A stretch of 58,510 bases of DNA from Flavobacteriales bacterium (GTDB lineage Bacteria > Bacteroidota > Bacteroidia > Flavobacteriales_D > Sanyastnellaceae): positions 1 through 58,510 of the forward strand of contig CANIBZ010000014.1 of NCBI GenBank assembly GCA_947466425.1, in the 5' to 3' direction. The notes beneath the pieces were generated by a model. That model was not told the origin of the DNA. It saw only the letters and a program-made list of their open reading frames with translations, and did no database searches. This document shows, one piece after another, positions 8,929 through 18,091 of the stretch. Position 1 is the first letter of the stretch. The number at the start of each line of letters is the position of its first letter. A program made the position numbers and the translations under genes.

Positions 8929-9774
8929 TTACTTTTCAATTTTCAACCAAAAAGAACCGCCGTGTTTTTCCACAACATGTGGAATGGCGTTCCAGATGGG
9001 TTCTATGATTTGACTTAATTGTTTGTTTTCCGAAAGATAATAATTTGGAATCATGGGCGCATACTTTTCGCTATTCGCTAAAAGAAATGCTGCCAACATG
9101 TATTGCTCTGAATAGAAACGATCGCACATAAACTGCGGATAATCGAAAGGCAAATACACATCGTGTATTTGAACAACCACCCCTTTCTTCAATCTTGGAA
9201 GAACTTCCAAAAAGAAAACAGTAGCATCTGAATTCGGGAATACGCGGTGAGAATTATCTACAAACAAAATGTCGTTCTCTTCCAATTCTTCCAAAAAATC
9301 GAAATCGCAATCTTCAAACGGAGAACGAATAATAGTATTCGCCAACACATCTATCTCAGCGCGAGGCATTGGATCAATCGAAATAATCTCCGTCTTTAAC
9401 CCATGCTCTGTAATGGCCTTGTGCGCAACCTTGGTTGAATTGCCCGATCCAATTTCAACATAACGCTTTGGCTTTAGTTCCGAGATGGCTGTGTACAACA
9501 TAACCATGTCGAGACCTGGCAAAAACAAGTTGTTCCAAAAAGGCTCTTGTGCTGAAGGCTTGTCGGTATTGTTTTTTATGGATTGAAAATGATGCGTGTA
9601 TTTCAATGCTGCGTGCAGCCACTTCTCGTACTCTTCTTTTCTGTTTTCAATAATGGAAAGTAATTGCGGATGCGCGGGTTGTCCATGCCCATAGCGCGGT
9701 TCAAACGAAACGGGATATTCCAGAATTAATTTCTGAAATTTTGGATGAGCTAATTTGAATAATCTTTTAATCAT
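8929..9774 (-). CDS. class I SAM-dependent methyltransferase-like protein
   Basis: A 281-residue soluble protein. The Rossmann SAM-binding core shows motif I YVEIGSGNSTKVAH (about 106-119) and motif II IISIDPMPR (about 133-141). The segment ILFVDNSHRVFPNSDATVFF and then VVQIHDVYLP resemble the Methyltransf_24 group, in which the enzyme methylates small molecules or sugars. An N-terminal helix-rich region of about 95 residues precedes the core. It is likely in one transcript with the MFS gene downstream. The substrate is unknown. Confidence 0.72.
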   Translation of the reverse strand: MIKRLFKLAHPKFQKLILEYPVSFEPRYGHGQPAHPQLLSIIENRKEEYEKWLHAALKYTHHFQSIKNNTDKPSAQEPFWNNLFLPGLDMVMLYTAISELKPKRYVEIGSGNSTKVAHKAITEHGLKTEIISIDPMPRAEIDVLANTIIRSPFEDCDFDFLEELEENDILFVDNSHRVFPNSDATVFFLEVLPRLKKGVVVQIHDVYLPFDYPQFMCDRFYSEQYMLAAFLLANSEKYAPMIPNYYLSENKQLSQIIEPIWNAIPHVVEKHGGSFWLKIEK

Positions 9775-9820
9775 GTTCTCGGTTCAATCTTCTAACTAAA
9801 AAAATCAATAGCGAATGTAC

Positions 9821-9828
9821 TACCTTTG
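9821..9828 (+). promoter_or_regulatory. putative -7 promoter element of rnpB
   Basis: TACCTTTG matches TAnnTTTG and ends 4 nt before the first paired base of the RNA (9833), placing the start site at the RNA's 5' end. Confidence 0.6.
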
Positions 9829-9831
9829 CGG

Positions 9832-10198
9832 CAAAGACCGAAGAGGATTCATCGCTGGTTGCAAAACTAGAGGAAAGTCCGGGCTGCGCAGAGCGCCGCA
9901 CCCTGTGAAAAGCGGGGGACGTTAAACGCAAGTTTAACGGACAGACAGTGCTGCAGAAATTAAACCGCCACTAGCAATAGTGGTAAGGGTGAAAAGGGGG
10001 TGTAAGAGACCACCGTCGTTCTTGGTAACAAGGCGAGCTAGGAAAACCTTGCGGGCTGTAAGATCAAATAAACCGGGGCCGTTGGATTCGTTCCAACTGA
10101 AGAGTTGCTCGCTCAATCTCGGAGGGTAGATCGCATAGATAAATGATGAAACATGTGGCAACACATGAACAGAACCCGGCTTACGCTCACGGTCTTTT
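9832..10198 (+). ncRNA. rnpB: RNase P RNA (class A)
   Basis: Catalytic RNA that trims tRNA 5' leaders. Conserved region I, GAGGAAAGTCCGGGC, is at 9870-9884, and the 3' conserved end AGAACCCGGCTTA is at 10171-10183. The ends pair as helix P1: AAAGACCG (9833-9840) with CGGTCTTT (10190-10197). Length is about 367 nt, usual for Bacteroidota. A run of T (TTTTACTTTTTTT) follows the P1 strand, so the 3' helix may double as terminator. The 3' end overlaps the stop codon of the convergent MobA-like gene. Confidence 0.95.
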
Positions 10199-11252
10199 AC
10201 TTTTTTTCTTGAAGCTGAATGCGCTCTTCAGGCGTATTCGCATTCACCAAAAACTTTGAATCTTGAATAGGAAGTATTCCAACCGTTCGGTTGAAAAGCA
10301 TCTTCCGCGGACAACTCTTTCCATTCACCCAAACTTTCATTAATGCCGAAAAAGATTTCGGCTCGTAGATGGAACACAACGGCTCTGGCCCACCGTCTAA
10401 TGGCGATTCATAGCACGTAGCGAACGCCTTTGAATTTCTATTTTTCAACAAAAATTCAAGTTGTTCTTTTTGCAAATTCGGAAGGTCACACGCCACAACT
10501 AATAATGCTGTTTGCGGGAGGGTTCGCATCGCGGAAGCTATTCCGCCAAGCGGACCAGCACCTTGAAGTTGATCTGCAATAAACGGTCTGTTCAAGAACG
10601 CATAACTTTCTTTCTGTTCTTCCCGAACGGAAAGAAAAACTTCCAAACCAATTTCTTCCAACATGAAAACTAAATGTTCCGCTTGTGTTTTTTCATGATA
10701 CTGAATAAGTCCCTTCTCTTCACCCATGCGGCTGCTTTTTCCACCCAATAAAACCAATGCTTTCAAAGGAGCCGATTGAAAGTAGTTTGAAACAAATTCC
10801 AGCACTTCTTCCTTCAACCTAAAAATTTTTGTTTCGGGTTGAAGAAAGGGTTGAACATACGCTGGAACCTCTGTCATTCCCTCCGGAAGGACAACGGCTA
10901 ACACATTGGTCAGTTCTGCGCTTCGCTTGATTAAACTCTTTTCTTTTTCAAGATTTACAAAAATGATTTGATTGGAAGCCGCATGGTGATTACCATTCAC
11001 CAAGGCTCCATCGAATTCCTGAAGCACCGTTTGATCGAGTCCCGTTTCTTCCTGAAGAATAAAATGATTTTCGTGAGTGGTTATTCCGAATGAAGAATCT
11101 GAATTTCCTTCAGCGTGAGAAGCATCGACATAAGCCAAACGCTGATCTATTTCAACCTGAAAAAAATTCACCCATTTTTTTATTTCTTCGCAGGTGGTGC
11201 CGTAAAGCGCCAACTCGCGTGAGTGCCATTTCGATTTAGATTGAAGGTTCAT
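10197..11252 (-). CDS. MobA-like nucleotidyltransferase with a degenerate MobB-like front domain
   Basis: The C-terminal half (about residues 163-351) is a MobA-type nucleotidyltransferase: VLLGGKSSRMGEEKG, the nucleotide-binding signature LxGGxSxRMGxxK, then GPLGGIASAM and VVACDLPNL. MobA joins GMP to molybdopterin. The first 160 residues look like a MobB fold (RELALYGTTCEEIKKWVNFF, then RLAYVDASH), but the Walker A lysine is not in place, so GTP binding there is doubtful. It overlaps moaC by one base (TAATG), so this is a two-gene Moco operon. The substrate could be a related sugar or nucleotide, but moaC linkage favours Moco. Confidence 0.78.
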   Translation of the reverse strand: MNLQSKSKWHSRELALYGTTCEEIKKWVNFFQVEIDQRLAYVDASHAEGNSDSSFGITTHENHFILQEETGLDQTVLQEFDGALVNGNHHAASNQIIFVNLEKEKSLIKRSAELTNVLAVVLPEGMTEVPAYVQPFLQPETKIFRLKEEVLEFVSNYFQSAPLKALVLLGGKSSRMGEEKGLIQYHEKTQAEHLVFMLEEIGLEVFLSVREEQKESYAFLNRPFIADQLQGAGPLGGIASAMRTLPQTALLVVACDLPNLQKEQLEFLLKNRNSKAFATCYESPLDGGPEPLCSIYEPKSFSALMKVWVNGKSCPRKMLFNRTVGILPIQDSKFLVNANTPEERIQLQEKK

Positions 11253-11725
11253 TACTTGGAAATGTATGTCGATTTACCTCCAGACTTTTCCAACAACTTC
11301 ACTCCTCCTATTTCCATTTCGAAACTCATGGCCTTACACATGTCGTATATCGTAAGCGCCGCAACAGACGCGCCGGTTAGTGCTTCCATTTCAACACCTG
11401 TCTTACCAAAGGTTTTCACGGTGCAAATTATATGCGCGCCTTTCTCCGTCTTTTCAATCTGTACATCTATGCCTGTAATCGCAAGCGGATGACACAGCGG
11501 AATTAAACTCGAAGTTTGCTTCACACCTTGAATGCCTGCAATGCGAGCGGTTTGAAACACCGGACCCTTGGGCGATTGGTATTCGTTGTTTTGAAACAAA
11601 TGATTCAAGTTTTCTGGAAAAATAATTTCAGCTTGAGCCTTCGCAATGCGAATGGTATCGGTCTTTTCGGAAACATCTACCATGGCGGCGTTTCCCTTTT
11701 CATTCACATGTGACAAGTGTTCCAT
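11252..11725 (-). CDS. moaC: cyclic pyranopterin monophosphate synthase
   Basis: Second step of molybdenum cofactor synthesis, making cyclic pyranopterin phosphate from the MoaA product. The 157 residues carry the family signature PLCHPLAITG (about 74-83) and the active-site region GVEMEALTGASVAALTIYDMCK (about 109-130). It is first in a two-gene operon with the MobA-like gene. A promoter element ends five bases before the ATG. No moaA, moaB, moaD, moaE or moeA is present in the window. Confidence 0.95.
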   Translation of the reverse strand: MEHLSHVNEKGNAAMVDVSEKTDTIRIAKAQAEIIFPENLNHLFQNNEYQSPKGPVFQTARIAGIQGVKQTSSLIPLCHPLAITGIDVQIEKTEKGAHIICTVKTFGKTGVEMEALTGASVAALTIYDMCKAMSFEMEIGGVKLLEKSGGKSTYISK

Positions 11726-11730
11726 CGTTT

Positions 11731-11738
11731 CAAATTTA
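11731..11738 (-). promoter_or_regulatory. putative -7 promoter element of moaC
   Basis: TAAATTTG on the minus strand, 5 nt before the moaC ATG. If used, the mRNA would be leaderless or close to it. Confidence 0.4.
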
Positions 11739-11804
11739 TGGAAGGAATGAGATTATTCATTGATTTTGGTAATCTGGGCAACCTTTTTCATAAAAAAAGG
11801 GTTT

Positions 11805-11812
11805 TATCTTCG
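11805..11812 (+). promoter_or_regulatory. putative -7 promoter element of the PKD protein gene
   Basis: TATCTTCG, one mismatch from TAnnTTTG, 12 nt before the ATG at 11825. Confidence 0.4.
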
Positions 11813-11824
11813 TAGGTAGAACTC

Positions 11825-14536
11825 ATGCACAACAAAGCAACTTTGAAATTAACGTCCTCCCTGCTAAAATCCATTTTTAGCTTGCTGTGCGTATTCATTT
11901 CTTTCGAGAGTTTTGCCTCGCACTTAATTGGTGGAGAAGTTTATTACACACACACTTCAGGAAATAATTATACGGTAACCTTAAAAATTTTCCGTGATTG
12001 TGGGCCTGCCAATATAAACGGAACTGGATTCGACCCTGCTGTTTCCATTGGTATTTTTACAAGTAACAACGTGCTCTATACTGATCTTTCAGTTAATTTA
12101 ATTAGCACAAACGTTACCACCATTCCGGTTACCCTGAATAACCCTTGCTTTGTTCTTCCTCCAGATATTTGTGTGGAACAAGCGATATACACTGGAAGCG
12201 TAAACCTTCCTCCAACACCAGGCGGATACAACATTGTTCACCAGCGCTGCTGCTTTCAACCGAGTATTGACAATCTAACTACGCCTCAATCGCAAGGAGT
12301 ATCCTACGTGGCTCATGTGCCTGGTTCGAACGAACTAAGTGTTGGTTTCAATTCGAGTCCACGATTTACGAATTTCCCTCCACCCGCTTTGTGCAAAGAC
12401 GCATCTTTCACATTTGACCATTCGGCAGTTGATCCGGATGGAGACGTCATCGTTTATTCTTTTTGCGCGCCTTATTTGTTTTCTGATCAGTTCGCACCCA
12501 TGCCTACTCCGCCGAACAATCCACCGTATCCGAATTTAACTTACGGACCAGGATTTTCTCCGACCTATCCCATCACTAGCAATCCCGTTATGGGAATTAA
12601 TTCAACCACTGGATTAATAAGCGGCACTGCTACTCAGGTGGGGCAATACACGATAACTGTTTGTGCAGAGGAGTACCGAAATGGTGTATACATTTCAACC
12701 ACTCGAAGAACATTTCAATTCAATGTCACTCTCTGCGACCAATCGATTATTGCCAGTGTTCCCGCGCAAACCTCTTTTTGTAATGGATTAGATATTAGCT
12801 TAACGAATCAAAGTGTAAATTCAACTTTTTGGGCTTGGGATTTTGGAGTGCCGTTCGACAATACCGATGTGAGCACTGCGCAAAATCCGACCTACACCTA
12901 TCCCGCTCCAGGAACATACACCATTACGCTCATAGCGAATCCAGGCTGGTCTTGTTCCGATACTGCAACCCAGGTCTATACGGTGTTTCCAGACATAGAC
13001 CCCGTTATTACGGTTGAAGATTATGCGTGTGTGAATCAACTCGACACATACGACTTCTTGGGTTCTGCAACGTTCGTGGCTAACAACGGCACGCTGCTTT
13101 GGGACTTCGGAACGAACTCAGTCCCTTCCACTTCGAACGTTGTTCATCCGCAAGGAATTATTTTCGATTCGAATGAAGCTGTTCATTCCATAACGCTCAC
13201 CGCCACTGCAAGTAACGGCTGCTCTCAAGACACAACAATAACTATTGTAAATCCGCCCGATCCGGTGGCAATCATTCCGAATCAAACTACTTTTTGCGAC
13301 GGATTGACTTATACTTTTTTAAACGATTCCCAAAACTCAACGGAGTATTGGTGGGAATTTAACACTGTTTTCAACGGTGATTACTCCGATGATTTCGAAC
13401 CTGTATTTTCATTTCCCAACACCGGAAATTACACCATTCAGTTAGTTGCATCCTCGCCTTTCAATTGTCCAGACACGACAACGACTTCCATTGAAATTCA
13501 AGGAGATTTAAATCCTTCCTTCCCATCGCAAAATGTGCAATGCCTTTCCACCAATAGCTTCGACTTTCAGGCACTCGGAGCAAACACCAATTTCGCGACA
13601 TACGTTTGGGATTTCGGAAGTCCAGAAATTCCAAATTCCACGTTGGCGAATCCGCAGAACATTCAATACTCGCAAGAAGGGACGTATACTGTCACTTTAA
13701 CAATAACTGACACTGGGTGCACGGAATCATACATCGATGATGTTTGGGTTCCGATTGATCCATCATTAGCTCCTTCTATTTTTCCAGCCGCAGGATGCCC
13801 CCCTGTTTTCGGAACATTCAACGCTGTTGCTCAAGGCAACACGCAGTTGTTTTACGAATGGGATTTCGGTGATGGATCTGGAAGTTTTCAAGCTGAAAAT
13901 TTACATATTTACAACACCCCAGGAACGTACGATGTGTCTCTCATGGTTTATACTGTTTCGGGTTGCATAGATACGCTTTATCAAAGTTTGAATAATGCCA
14001 TAACGGTTTATCCTTTGCCTAATGCTGCTTTCTCTATTACTCCACAAACCGTGGACATCTTAAGCCCGAATACCACCATAACAGATTTGTCCACTGGAGG
14101 AATCAACTGCGTATATTCCATGTCTGACGGCGGATCCAGTAGCGATTGCAATTTTCCTTACGAATGGACCGAAGCTGGAATTCAAACCATTACGCAAACG
14201 GTTACGAATGAATACGGATGCATTGATCAAGTGACTGGAGAAGTAATTGTAAGCGGATTTCTATTCTACGCACCGAATAGTTTTTCTCCAAATGACGACG
14301 GAATAAATGATGAATGGATTCCTCAGTCTACAGGAACAACGAGTTATAGTTTAGAAATATACGACCGTTGGGGACAGATCATTTTTCAAACCAACAATCC
14401 GAATGAAGCTTGGACAGGCAATGTTTTAAACGGTGAATACTTCGCTGCGAATGGCGTTTACAATTACCAGGTGACCATGAAGGATTTGATTGAATTGCCG
14501 CATGAATTTCATGGGCATATTGTTTTGTTCAGATAG
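11825..14536 (+). CDS. PKD-domain protein exported by the type IX secretion system
   Basis: A large extracellular protein of 903 residues. A signal peptide spans about 1-31 (SFESFASH). The mature N-terminus HLIGGEVYYTHTSGNNYTVTL is a beta-sandwich seen in many Bacteroidota surface proteins. At least four PKD-type repeats follow, marked by WxWDFG with PGTYTITL (about 335-390), WEF, YVWDFGSPE with EGTYTVTLTI (about 594-630) and YEWDFGDGSG with PGTYDVSLMV (about 676-710). The last 90 residues (FYAPNSFSPNDDGIND to the end) are a gliding-motility-type (type B) T9SS sorting domain. It is therefore predicted to be secreted or surface-attached, with an adhesive or structural role. It appears monocistronic. 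Confidence 0.9.
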   Translation: MHNKATLKLTSSLLKSIFSLLCVFISFESFASHLIGGEVYYTHTSGNNYTVTLKIFRDCGPANINGTGFDPAVSIGIFTSNNVLYTDLSVNLISTNVTTIPVTLNNPCFVLPPDICVEQAIYTGSVNLPPTPGGYNIVHQRCCFQPSIDNLTTPQSQGVSYVAHVPGSNELSVGFNSSPRFTNFPPPALCKDASFTFDHSAVDPDGDVIVYSFCAPYLFSDQFAPMPTPPNNPPYPNLTYGPGFSPTYPITSNPVMGINSTTGLISGTATQVGQYTITVCAEEYRNGVYISTTRRTFQFNVTLCDQSIIASVPAQTSFCNGLDISLTNQSVNSTFWAWDFGVPFDNTDVSTAQNPTYTYPAPGTYTITLIANPGWSCSDTATQVYTVFPDIDPVITVEDYACVNQLDTYDFLGSATFVANNGTLLWDFGTNSVPSTSNVVHPQGIIFDSNEAVHSITLTATASNGCSQDTTITIVNPPDPVAIIPNQTTFCDGLTYTFLNDSQNSTEYWWEFNTVFNGDYSDDFEPVFSFPNTGNYTIQLVASSPFNCPDTTTTSIEIQGDLNPSFPSQNVQCLSTNSFDFQALGANTNFATYVWDFGSPEIPNSTLANPQNIQYSQEGTYTVTLTITDTGCTESYIDDVWVPIDPSLAPSIFPAAGCPPVFGTFNAVAQGNTQLFYEWDFGDGSGSFQAENLHIYNTPGTYDVSLMVYTVSGCIDTLYQSLNNAITVYPLPNAAFSITPQTVDILSPNTTITDLSTGGINCVYSMSDGGSSSDCNFPYEWTEAGIQTITQTVTNEYGCIDQVTGEVIVSGFLFYAPNSFSPNDDGINDEWIPQSTGTTSYSLEIYDRWGQIIFQTNNPNEAWTGNVLNGEYFAANGVYNYQVTMKDLIELPHEFHGHIVLFR

Positions 14537-14556
14537 GGGCGATTTGTTCATGAAAA

Positions 14557-14610
14557 GAATGCCTGCGGCGAATGTTCTTTGAACGAATGCCTGAGGCGAA
14601 TGTCTGCGAC
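14557..14610. repeat. array A of GAAT-linked triloop mini-hairpins
   Basis: Four perfect short inverted repeats with three-base loops, each preceded by GAAT: GCC-tgc-GGC, GTTC-ttt-GAAC, GCC-tga-GGC and GTC-tgc-GAC. On the other strand the linker reads ATTC, as in the arrays at 35-41.5 kb. It lies between two convergent stop codons (14536 and 14621). The stems differ but stay self-complementary. Confidence 0.8.
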
Positions 14611-14620
14611 TACCTTCCCT

Positions 14621-15640
14621 TTAGAATACGAAATTAAACGACACGTTGAATGCAAGTCCACGCATGTTGCGCGTATTCTTGAAGGGAATCATGTAATTAA
14701 CCTTCGAGTCAATTAAAACGTATTTATTCTTGAATATTTCCAAACCGACTGCGGGAGCTAAATATGCAAAGGTCTCTTTGCGTTTGTCGTTTGAGGCAAG
14801 CATCCCTCCTAGCGTATATCCACTGTATAGATTGAAGAATTTCTTCGAGCCTCTACCCAAATGTCTTGAGTAAAAATCTTGTCCGAATCCAAAAATGAAC
14901 ATCTCTGAATAGTGCATTGTATCTGTATCCAATTTATCGGTGGTTTTATATGCTCCTAGCGTCGCGAAGGACTTGCCTTTGGTGAATACATATTTCAAAA
15001 AGACACCTTGATAATAGGGACTACTAAGCGTATCTTGAGGTTCTTCCACTTGCAAATAAGAATATTCCACACCCGGCATGTTTATCCATTGAACAGAGCT
15101 GGTCTGCGGGGTGTAGGTCTCGTCTTCAATTTCTAAGTCAACCACGTAATAATATTCTGTGCTTGTTAAATTATTTAAATCAGTTTGCGAAGTGCGAATG
15201 CTCGTCTCCCAATTCTTCAACTCCCTCCACATGTTCTTGTATTGGTCAGTCTGCGGATCCATCTTTTCCATCAATGAATTTTGAAGTTCAATCTGATCCT
15301 GGTAGTACTTAATGTTTCCTTTCAGCTCTTCCACACGCGCCGTGTTATCTGTTGTGTTCAAATTATTTTCGGTGAACAAACCCATGTCTTTTACAACCTC
15401 TTTGTAAGCCACGTAAAGTTTCGGTTCAATGCTGAAATTCACTGTGTACTTCAATGGAGATTCGTTCTGACGAGAAACCATAATGTTGTTGGAAGTAATG
15501 AAGGTATTCATTTTCTGAACTGAAATCCAGTAGTCCGTTGTTTGTATGCGCTGCTCTACCGTGGTTACTCTGTAACGAACCTGAGCGTTCAACACAACAC
15601 AATTAACTACAGCTAACAAAAGGAAAAGTAACTTTTTCAT
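14621..15640 (-). CDS. exported protein with a coiled coil and outer-membrane-barrel-like C-terminus
   Basis: No recognised family. The 339 residues start MKKLLFLLLAVVNCVVLNAQ, a signal peptide. Residues about 90-155 are charged and heptad-like (ARVEELKGNIKYYQDQIELQ and following), suggesting a periplasmic coiled coil. The last 130 residues alternate aromatic and polar residues and end in FNVSFNFVF, like a terminal beta strand of an outer-membrane protein. A TTG six codons upstream is in frame, but it lies inside the promoter element at 15656-15663, so the ATG at 15640 is chosen. Divergent from ffh. Confidence 0.65.
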   Translation of the reverse strand: MKKLLFLLLAVVNCVVLNAQVRYRVTTVEQRIQTTDYWISVQKMNTFITSNNIMVSRQNESPLKYTVNFSIEPKLYVAYKEVVKDMGLFTENNLNTTDNTARVEELKGNIKYYQDQIELQNSLMEKMDPQTDQYKNMWRELKNWETSIRTSQTDLNNLTSTEYYYVVDLEIEDETYTPQTSSVQWINMPGVEYSYLQVEEPQDTLSSPYYQGVFLKYVFTKGKSFATLGAYKTTDKLDTDTMHYSEMFIFGFGQDFYSRHLGRGSKKFFNLYSGYTLGGMLASNDKRKETFAYLAPAVGLEIFKNKYVLIDSKVNYMIPFKNTRNMRGLAFNVSFNFVF

Positions 15641-15655
15641 TTCAACATATTTCCA

Positions 15656-15663
15656 CAAATATA
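15656..15663 (-). promoter_or_regulatory. putative -7 promoter element of the 14621-15640 gene
   Basis: TATATTTG on the minus strand, 15 nt before the ATG. It is back to back with the ffh element, 21 bp apart. Confidence 0.5.
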
Positions 15664-15684
15664 AGTGCGACAGAACTTTAAGAT

Positions 15685-15692
15685 TAACTTTG
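15685..15692 (+). promoter_or_regulatory. putative -7 promoter element of ffh-purC
   Basis: TAACTTTG matches TAnnTTTG, 21 nt before the ATG at 15714. Confidence 0.55.
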
Positions 15693-15713
15693 CGACCTCA
15701 TTTGCAGAATACC

Positions 15714-17054
15714 ATGTTTGAAAATTTATCCGATAAGTTAGAAAGAGCGCTGAAAGTCTTAAAAGGACACGGCCAAATTACAGAAGTAAACGTTTCTGAA
15801 ACATTGAAGGAAGTGCGTCGCGCACTTTTAGATTCCGACGTTAGTTACAAGACTGCAAAGGAGTTCGCCGATCGTGTGAAAGAAAAGGCGCTTGGACAAA
15901 AAGTTCTTACTGCTATTAGCCCAGGACAGTTGTTGGTGAAGATTACCCAAGACGAGTTGAAAGAACTCATGGGTGGCGAGCACAGCGAGCTGAACTTCCA
16001 AGGTAATCCGGGTGTTATCTTAATGAGCGGATTACAAGGTTCCGGTAAAACAACGTTTTCCGGAAAGCTAGCGAATTACTTAAAAACAAAAAAAGGAAAG
16101 AACCCTCTTTTGGTGGCCTGCGATATTTATCGTCCAGCTGCGATTAACCAATTGCATGTTGTTGGAGATAGCATTGGCGTAAAGGTCTACAGCGAACCTG
16201 AAAACAAAGACGCTGTTTCCATCGCGAAAAACGCTTTGGCCTTCGCGAAGCAAAACGGATACAACGTCGTTATTGTCGATACTGCCGGACGCTTAGCTGT
16301 GGATGAGCAGATGATGATCGAAATTGCTGCAGTAAAGGAAGCCCTTCAACCGACAGAAACGTTGTTCGTGGTAGATGCCATGACCGGTCAAGATGCTGTG
16401 AATACCGCGAAAGCGTTTCATGATAAATTGAATTTCGACGGTGTTATTCTTACCAAATTAGACGGCGACACCCGCGGTGGAGCTGCGCTGAGCATTAAGA
16501 GTGAAGTTAACAAGCCCATTAAGTTTGTTGGTACTGGAGAGAAGATGGATGCGATTGACGTGTTCTATCCCGAGCGTATGGCCAGCCGTATTCTTGGAAT
16601 GGGCGACGTGGTCTCTTTGGTTGAAAAAGCACAAGAGCAATTTGATGAAGAGCAAGCGTTGCGTCTTGAGAAGCGTATTAAGAAGGACCAATTCGACTTC
16701 AATGACTTCCTAGAACAAATAGGACAGATTAAGAAAATGGGTAGCATGAAAGACCTGATGGGTATGCTTCCTGGAATGGGGCAGTTAAAAAATGTAGATG
16801 TCAACGACGATGCGTTCAAATATGTTGAAGCCATTATTCACAGCATGACTCCAAAAGAGCGTTCGAACCCTAGTTTAATTAATCCTTCACGTAAAGCCCG
16901 CATTGCAAAAGGGTGCGGACGTCCGTTGGAAGAAGTGAACAAGTTGATGAAGCAGTTCGATCAGACACGTCAGATGATGAAGATGTTCACCAACAAGAGC
17001 CAAATGGCTGCCATGATGAAGCAAGCGAATCAAATGAAAGGACTAAAAAGATAA
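15714..17054 (+). CDS. ffh: signal recognition particle protein Ffh
   Basis: SRP54-type GTPase that binds 4.5S RNA and delivers ribosome-nascent chains to FtsY. In the 446-residue product the N domain starts [20 protein letters not shown]. The G domain has [15 protein letters not shown] (about 103-117), the VDTAGR motif, [14 protein letters not shown], and the closing [12 protein letters not shown]. The M domain is methionine-rich and ends [17 protein letters not shown] start eight codons upstream is possible but lies inside the promoter element. The stop overlaps the purC start (TAATG). Confidence 0.97.
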   Translation: MFENLSDKLERALKVLKGHGQITEVNVSETLKEVRRALLDSDVSYKTAKEFADRVKEKALGQKVLTAISPGQLLVKITQDELKELMGGEHSELNFQGNPGVILMSGLQGSGKTTFSGKLANYLKTKKGKNPLLVACDIYRPAAINQLHVVGDSIGVKVYSEPENKDAVSIAKNALAFAKQNGYNVVIVDTAGRLAVDEQMMIEIAAVKEALQPTETLFVVDAMTGQDAVNTAKAFHDKLNFDGVILTKLDGDTRGGAALSIKSEVNKPIKFVGTGEKMDAIDVFYPERMASRILGMGDVVSLVEKAQEQFDEEQALRLEKRIKKDQFDFNDFLEQIGQIKKMGSMKDLMGMLPGMGQLKNVDVNDDAFKYVEAIIHSMTPKERSNPSLINPSRKARIAKGCGRPLEEVNKLMKQFDQTRQMMKMFTNKSQMAAMMKQANQMKGLKR

Positions 17055-17998
17055 TGGAAGCTATTGCAGGAACTCAATTCACATTTCCGAACCAAACCAA
17101 CTTTTACAAAGGCAAGGTTCGCGACGTGTACAGCATTGGTGATGATCTTTTGGTAATGATCGCTTCAGACCGAATCTCTGCATTCGACGTGGTTTTGCCG
17201 CGCGCCATTCCCTTCAAAGGACAAGTGCTGAATCAGATTGCAGAACGTATGCTGAATGAAACCGAAGATATTGTTCCCAATTGGAAATTGGCTTCTCCGG
17301 ATCCGAATGTGACCATTGGAAAACGCTGCGAACCCTTCGCGGTAGAAATGGTTATTCGCGGATATTTAACTGGACATGCTTGGAGAACCTACAGCAGCGG
17401 GCTACGCACGTTGTGTGGTGTTGCTCTTCCGGAAGGACTGAATGAACACGATAAGCTTCCTTCCCCCATTATTACTCCTACTACAAAAGCTTCTGAAGGT
17501 CACGACGAAGACATCAGTCGCGAAGAGATCATTGCTCAAGGAATCGTGTCTGCAGAAGACTACGCCATTCTTGAAAAATACACCCACGCCCTTTACGAGC
17601 GCGGAACTGAATTGGCTTTGAAACGCGGATTGATCCTCGTTGATACCAAGTATGAATTCGGAAAGCACGACGGTGAAGTGGTTCTTATGGACGAAATTCA
17701 CACCCCCGACTCCTCTCGCTATTTTTATGCTGAAGGCTACGCCGAACGTCAGGCTGCAGGCGAAAAGCAACGCCAACTTTCGAAAGAATTCGTTCGCGAA
17801 TGGTTAATCAGCGAAGGTTTCATGGGCAAGGAGGGACAAGAAGTACCTGCCATGTCAGATTCTTGGTTGGAAGAAATCAGCAACCGCTACATTGAACTTT
17901 TCGAAAGGGTTACCGGAGAATCGTTCATAAAGCAAGATTATTCCAATGTAGAAAATCGCTTGGAAGGCAATATTATCAAGACATTGCGAACCCTTTAA
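17054..17998 (+). CDS. purC: phosphoribosylaminoimidazole-succinocarboxamide synthase
   Basis: SAICAR synthase: condenses CAIR with aspartate using ATP in purine synthesis. The 314 residues start [14 protein letters not shown]. Signatures are [41 protein letters not shown] and LVDTKYEFG. The length is that of the longer eukaryote-like PurC form. It is coupled to ffh by a one-base overlap. No terminator with a T-run follows before the sucA promoter; an inverted repeat TTTCAGT/ACTGAAA lies at 18009-18031. Confidence 0.96.
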   Translation: MEAIAGTQFTFPNQTNFYKGKVRDVYSIGDDLLVMIASDRISAFDVVLPRAIPFKGQVLNQIAERMLNETEDIVPNWKLASPDPNVTIGKRCEPFAVEMVIRGYLTGHAWRTYSSGLRTLCGVALPEGLNEHDKLPSPIITPTTKASEGHDEDISREEIIAQGIVSAEDYAILEKYTHALYERGTELALKRGLILVDTKYEFGKHDGEVVLMDEIHTPDSSRYFYAEGYAERQAAGEKQRQLSKEFVREWLISEGFMGKEGQEVPAMSDSWLEEISNRYIELFERVTGESFIKQDYSNVENRLEGNIIKTLRTL

Positions 17999-18059
17999 TC
18001 CTGATTTTTTTCAGTTCATATCTTACTGAAATAGAAAAGTCGTTTTTGGCAGAAATACC

Positions 18060-18067
18060 TATCTTTG
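18060..18067 (+). promoter_or_regulatory. putative -7 promoter element of sucA-sucB
   Basis: TATCTTTG matches TAnnTTTG, 24 nt before the ATG at 18092. A TTG start at 18065 for the same frame would fall inside it and is rejected. Confidence 0.5.
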
Positions 18068-18091
18068 AAGCCGTATTTTCAAACGAAATCG

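Noticed and set aside
18009..18031. Terminator behind purC
   Set aside because: The inverted repeat TTTCAGT/ACTGAAA has its T-run on the 5' side only, so it cannot work as an intrinsic terminator on the + strand.
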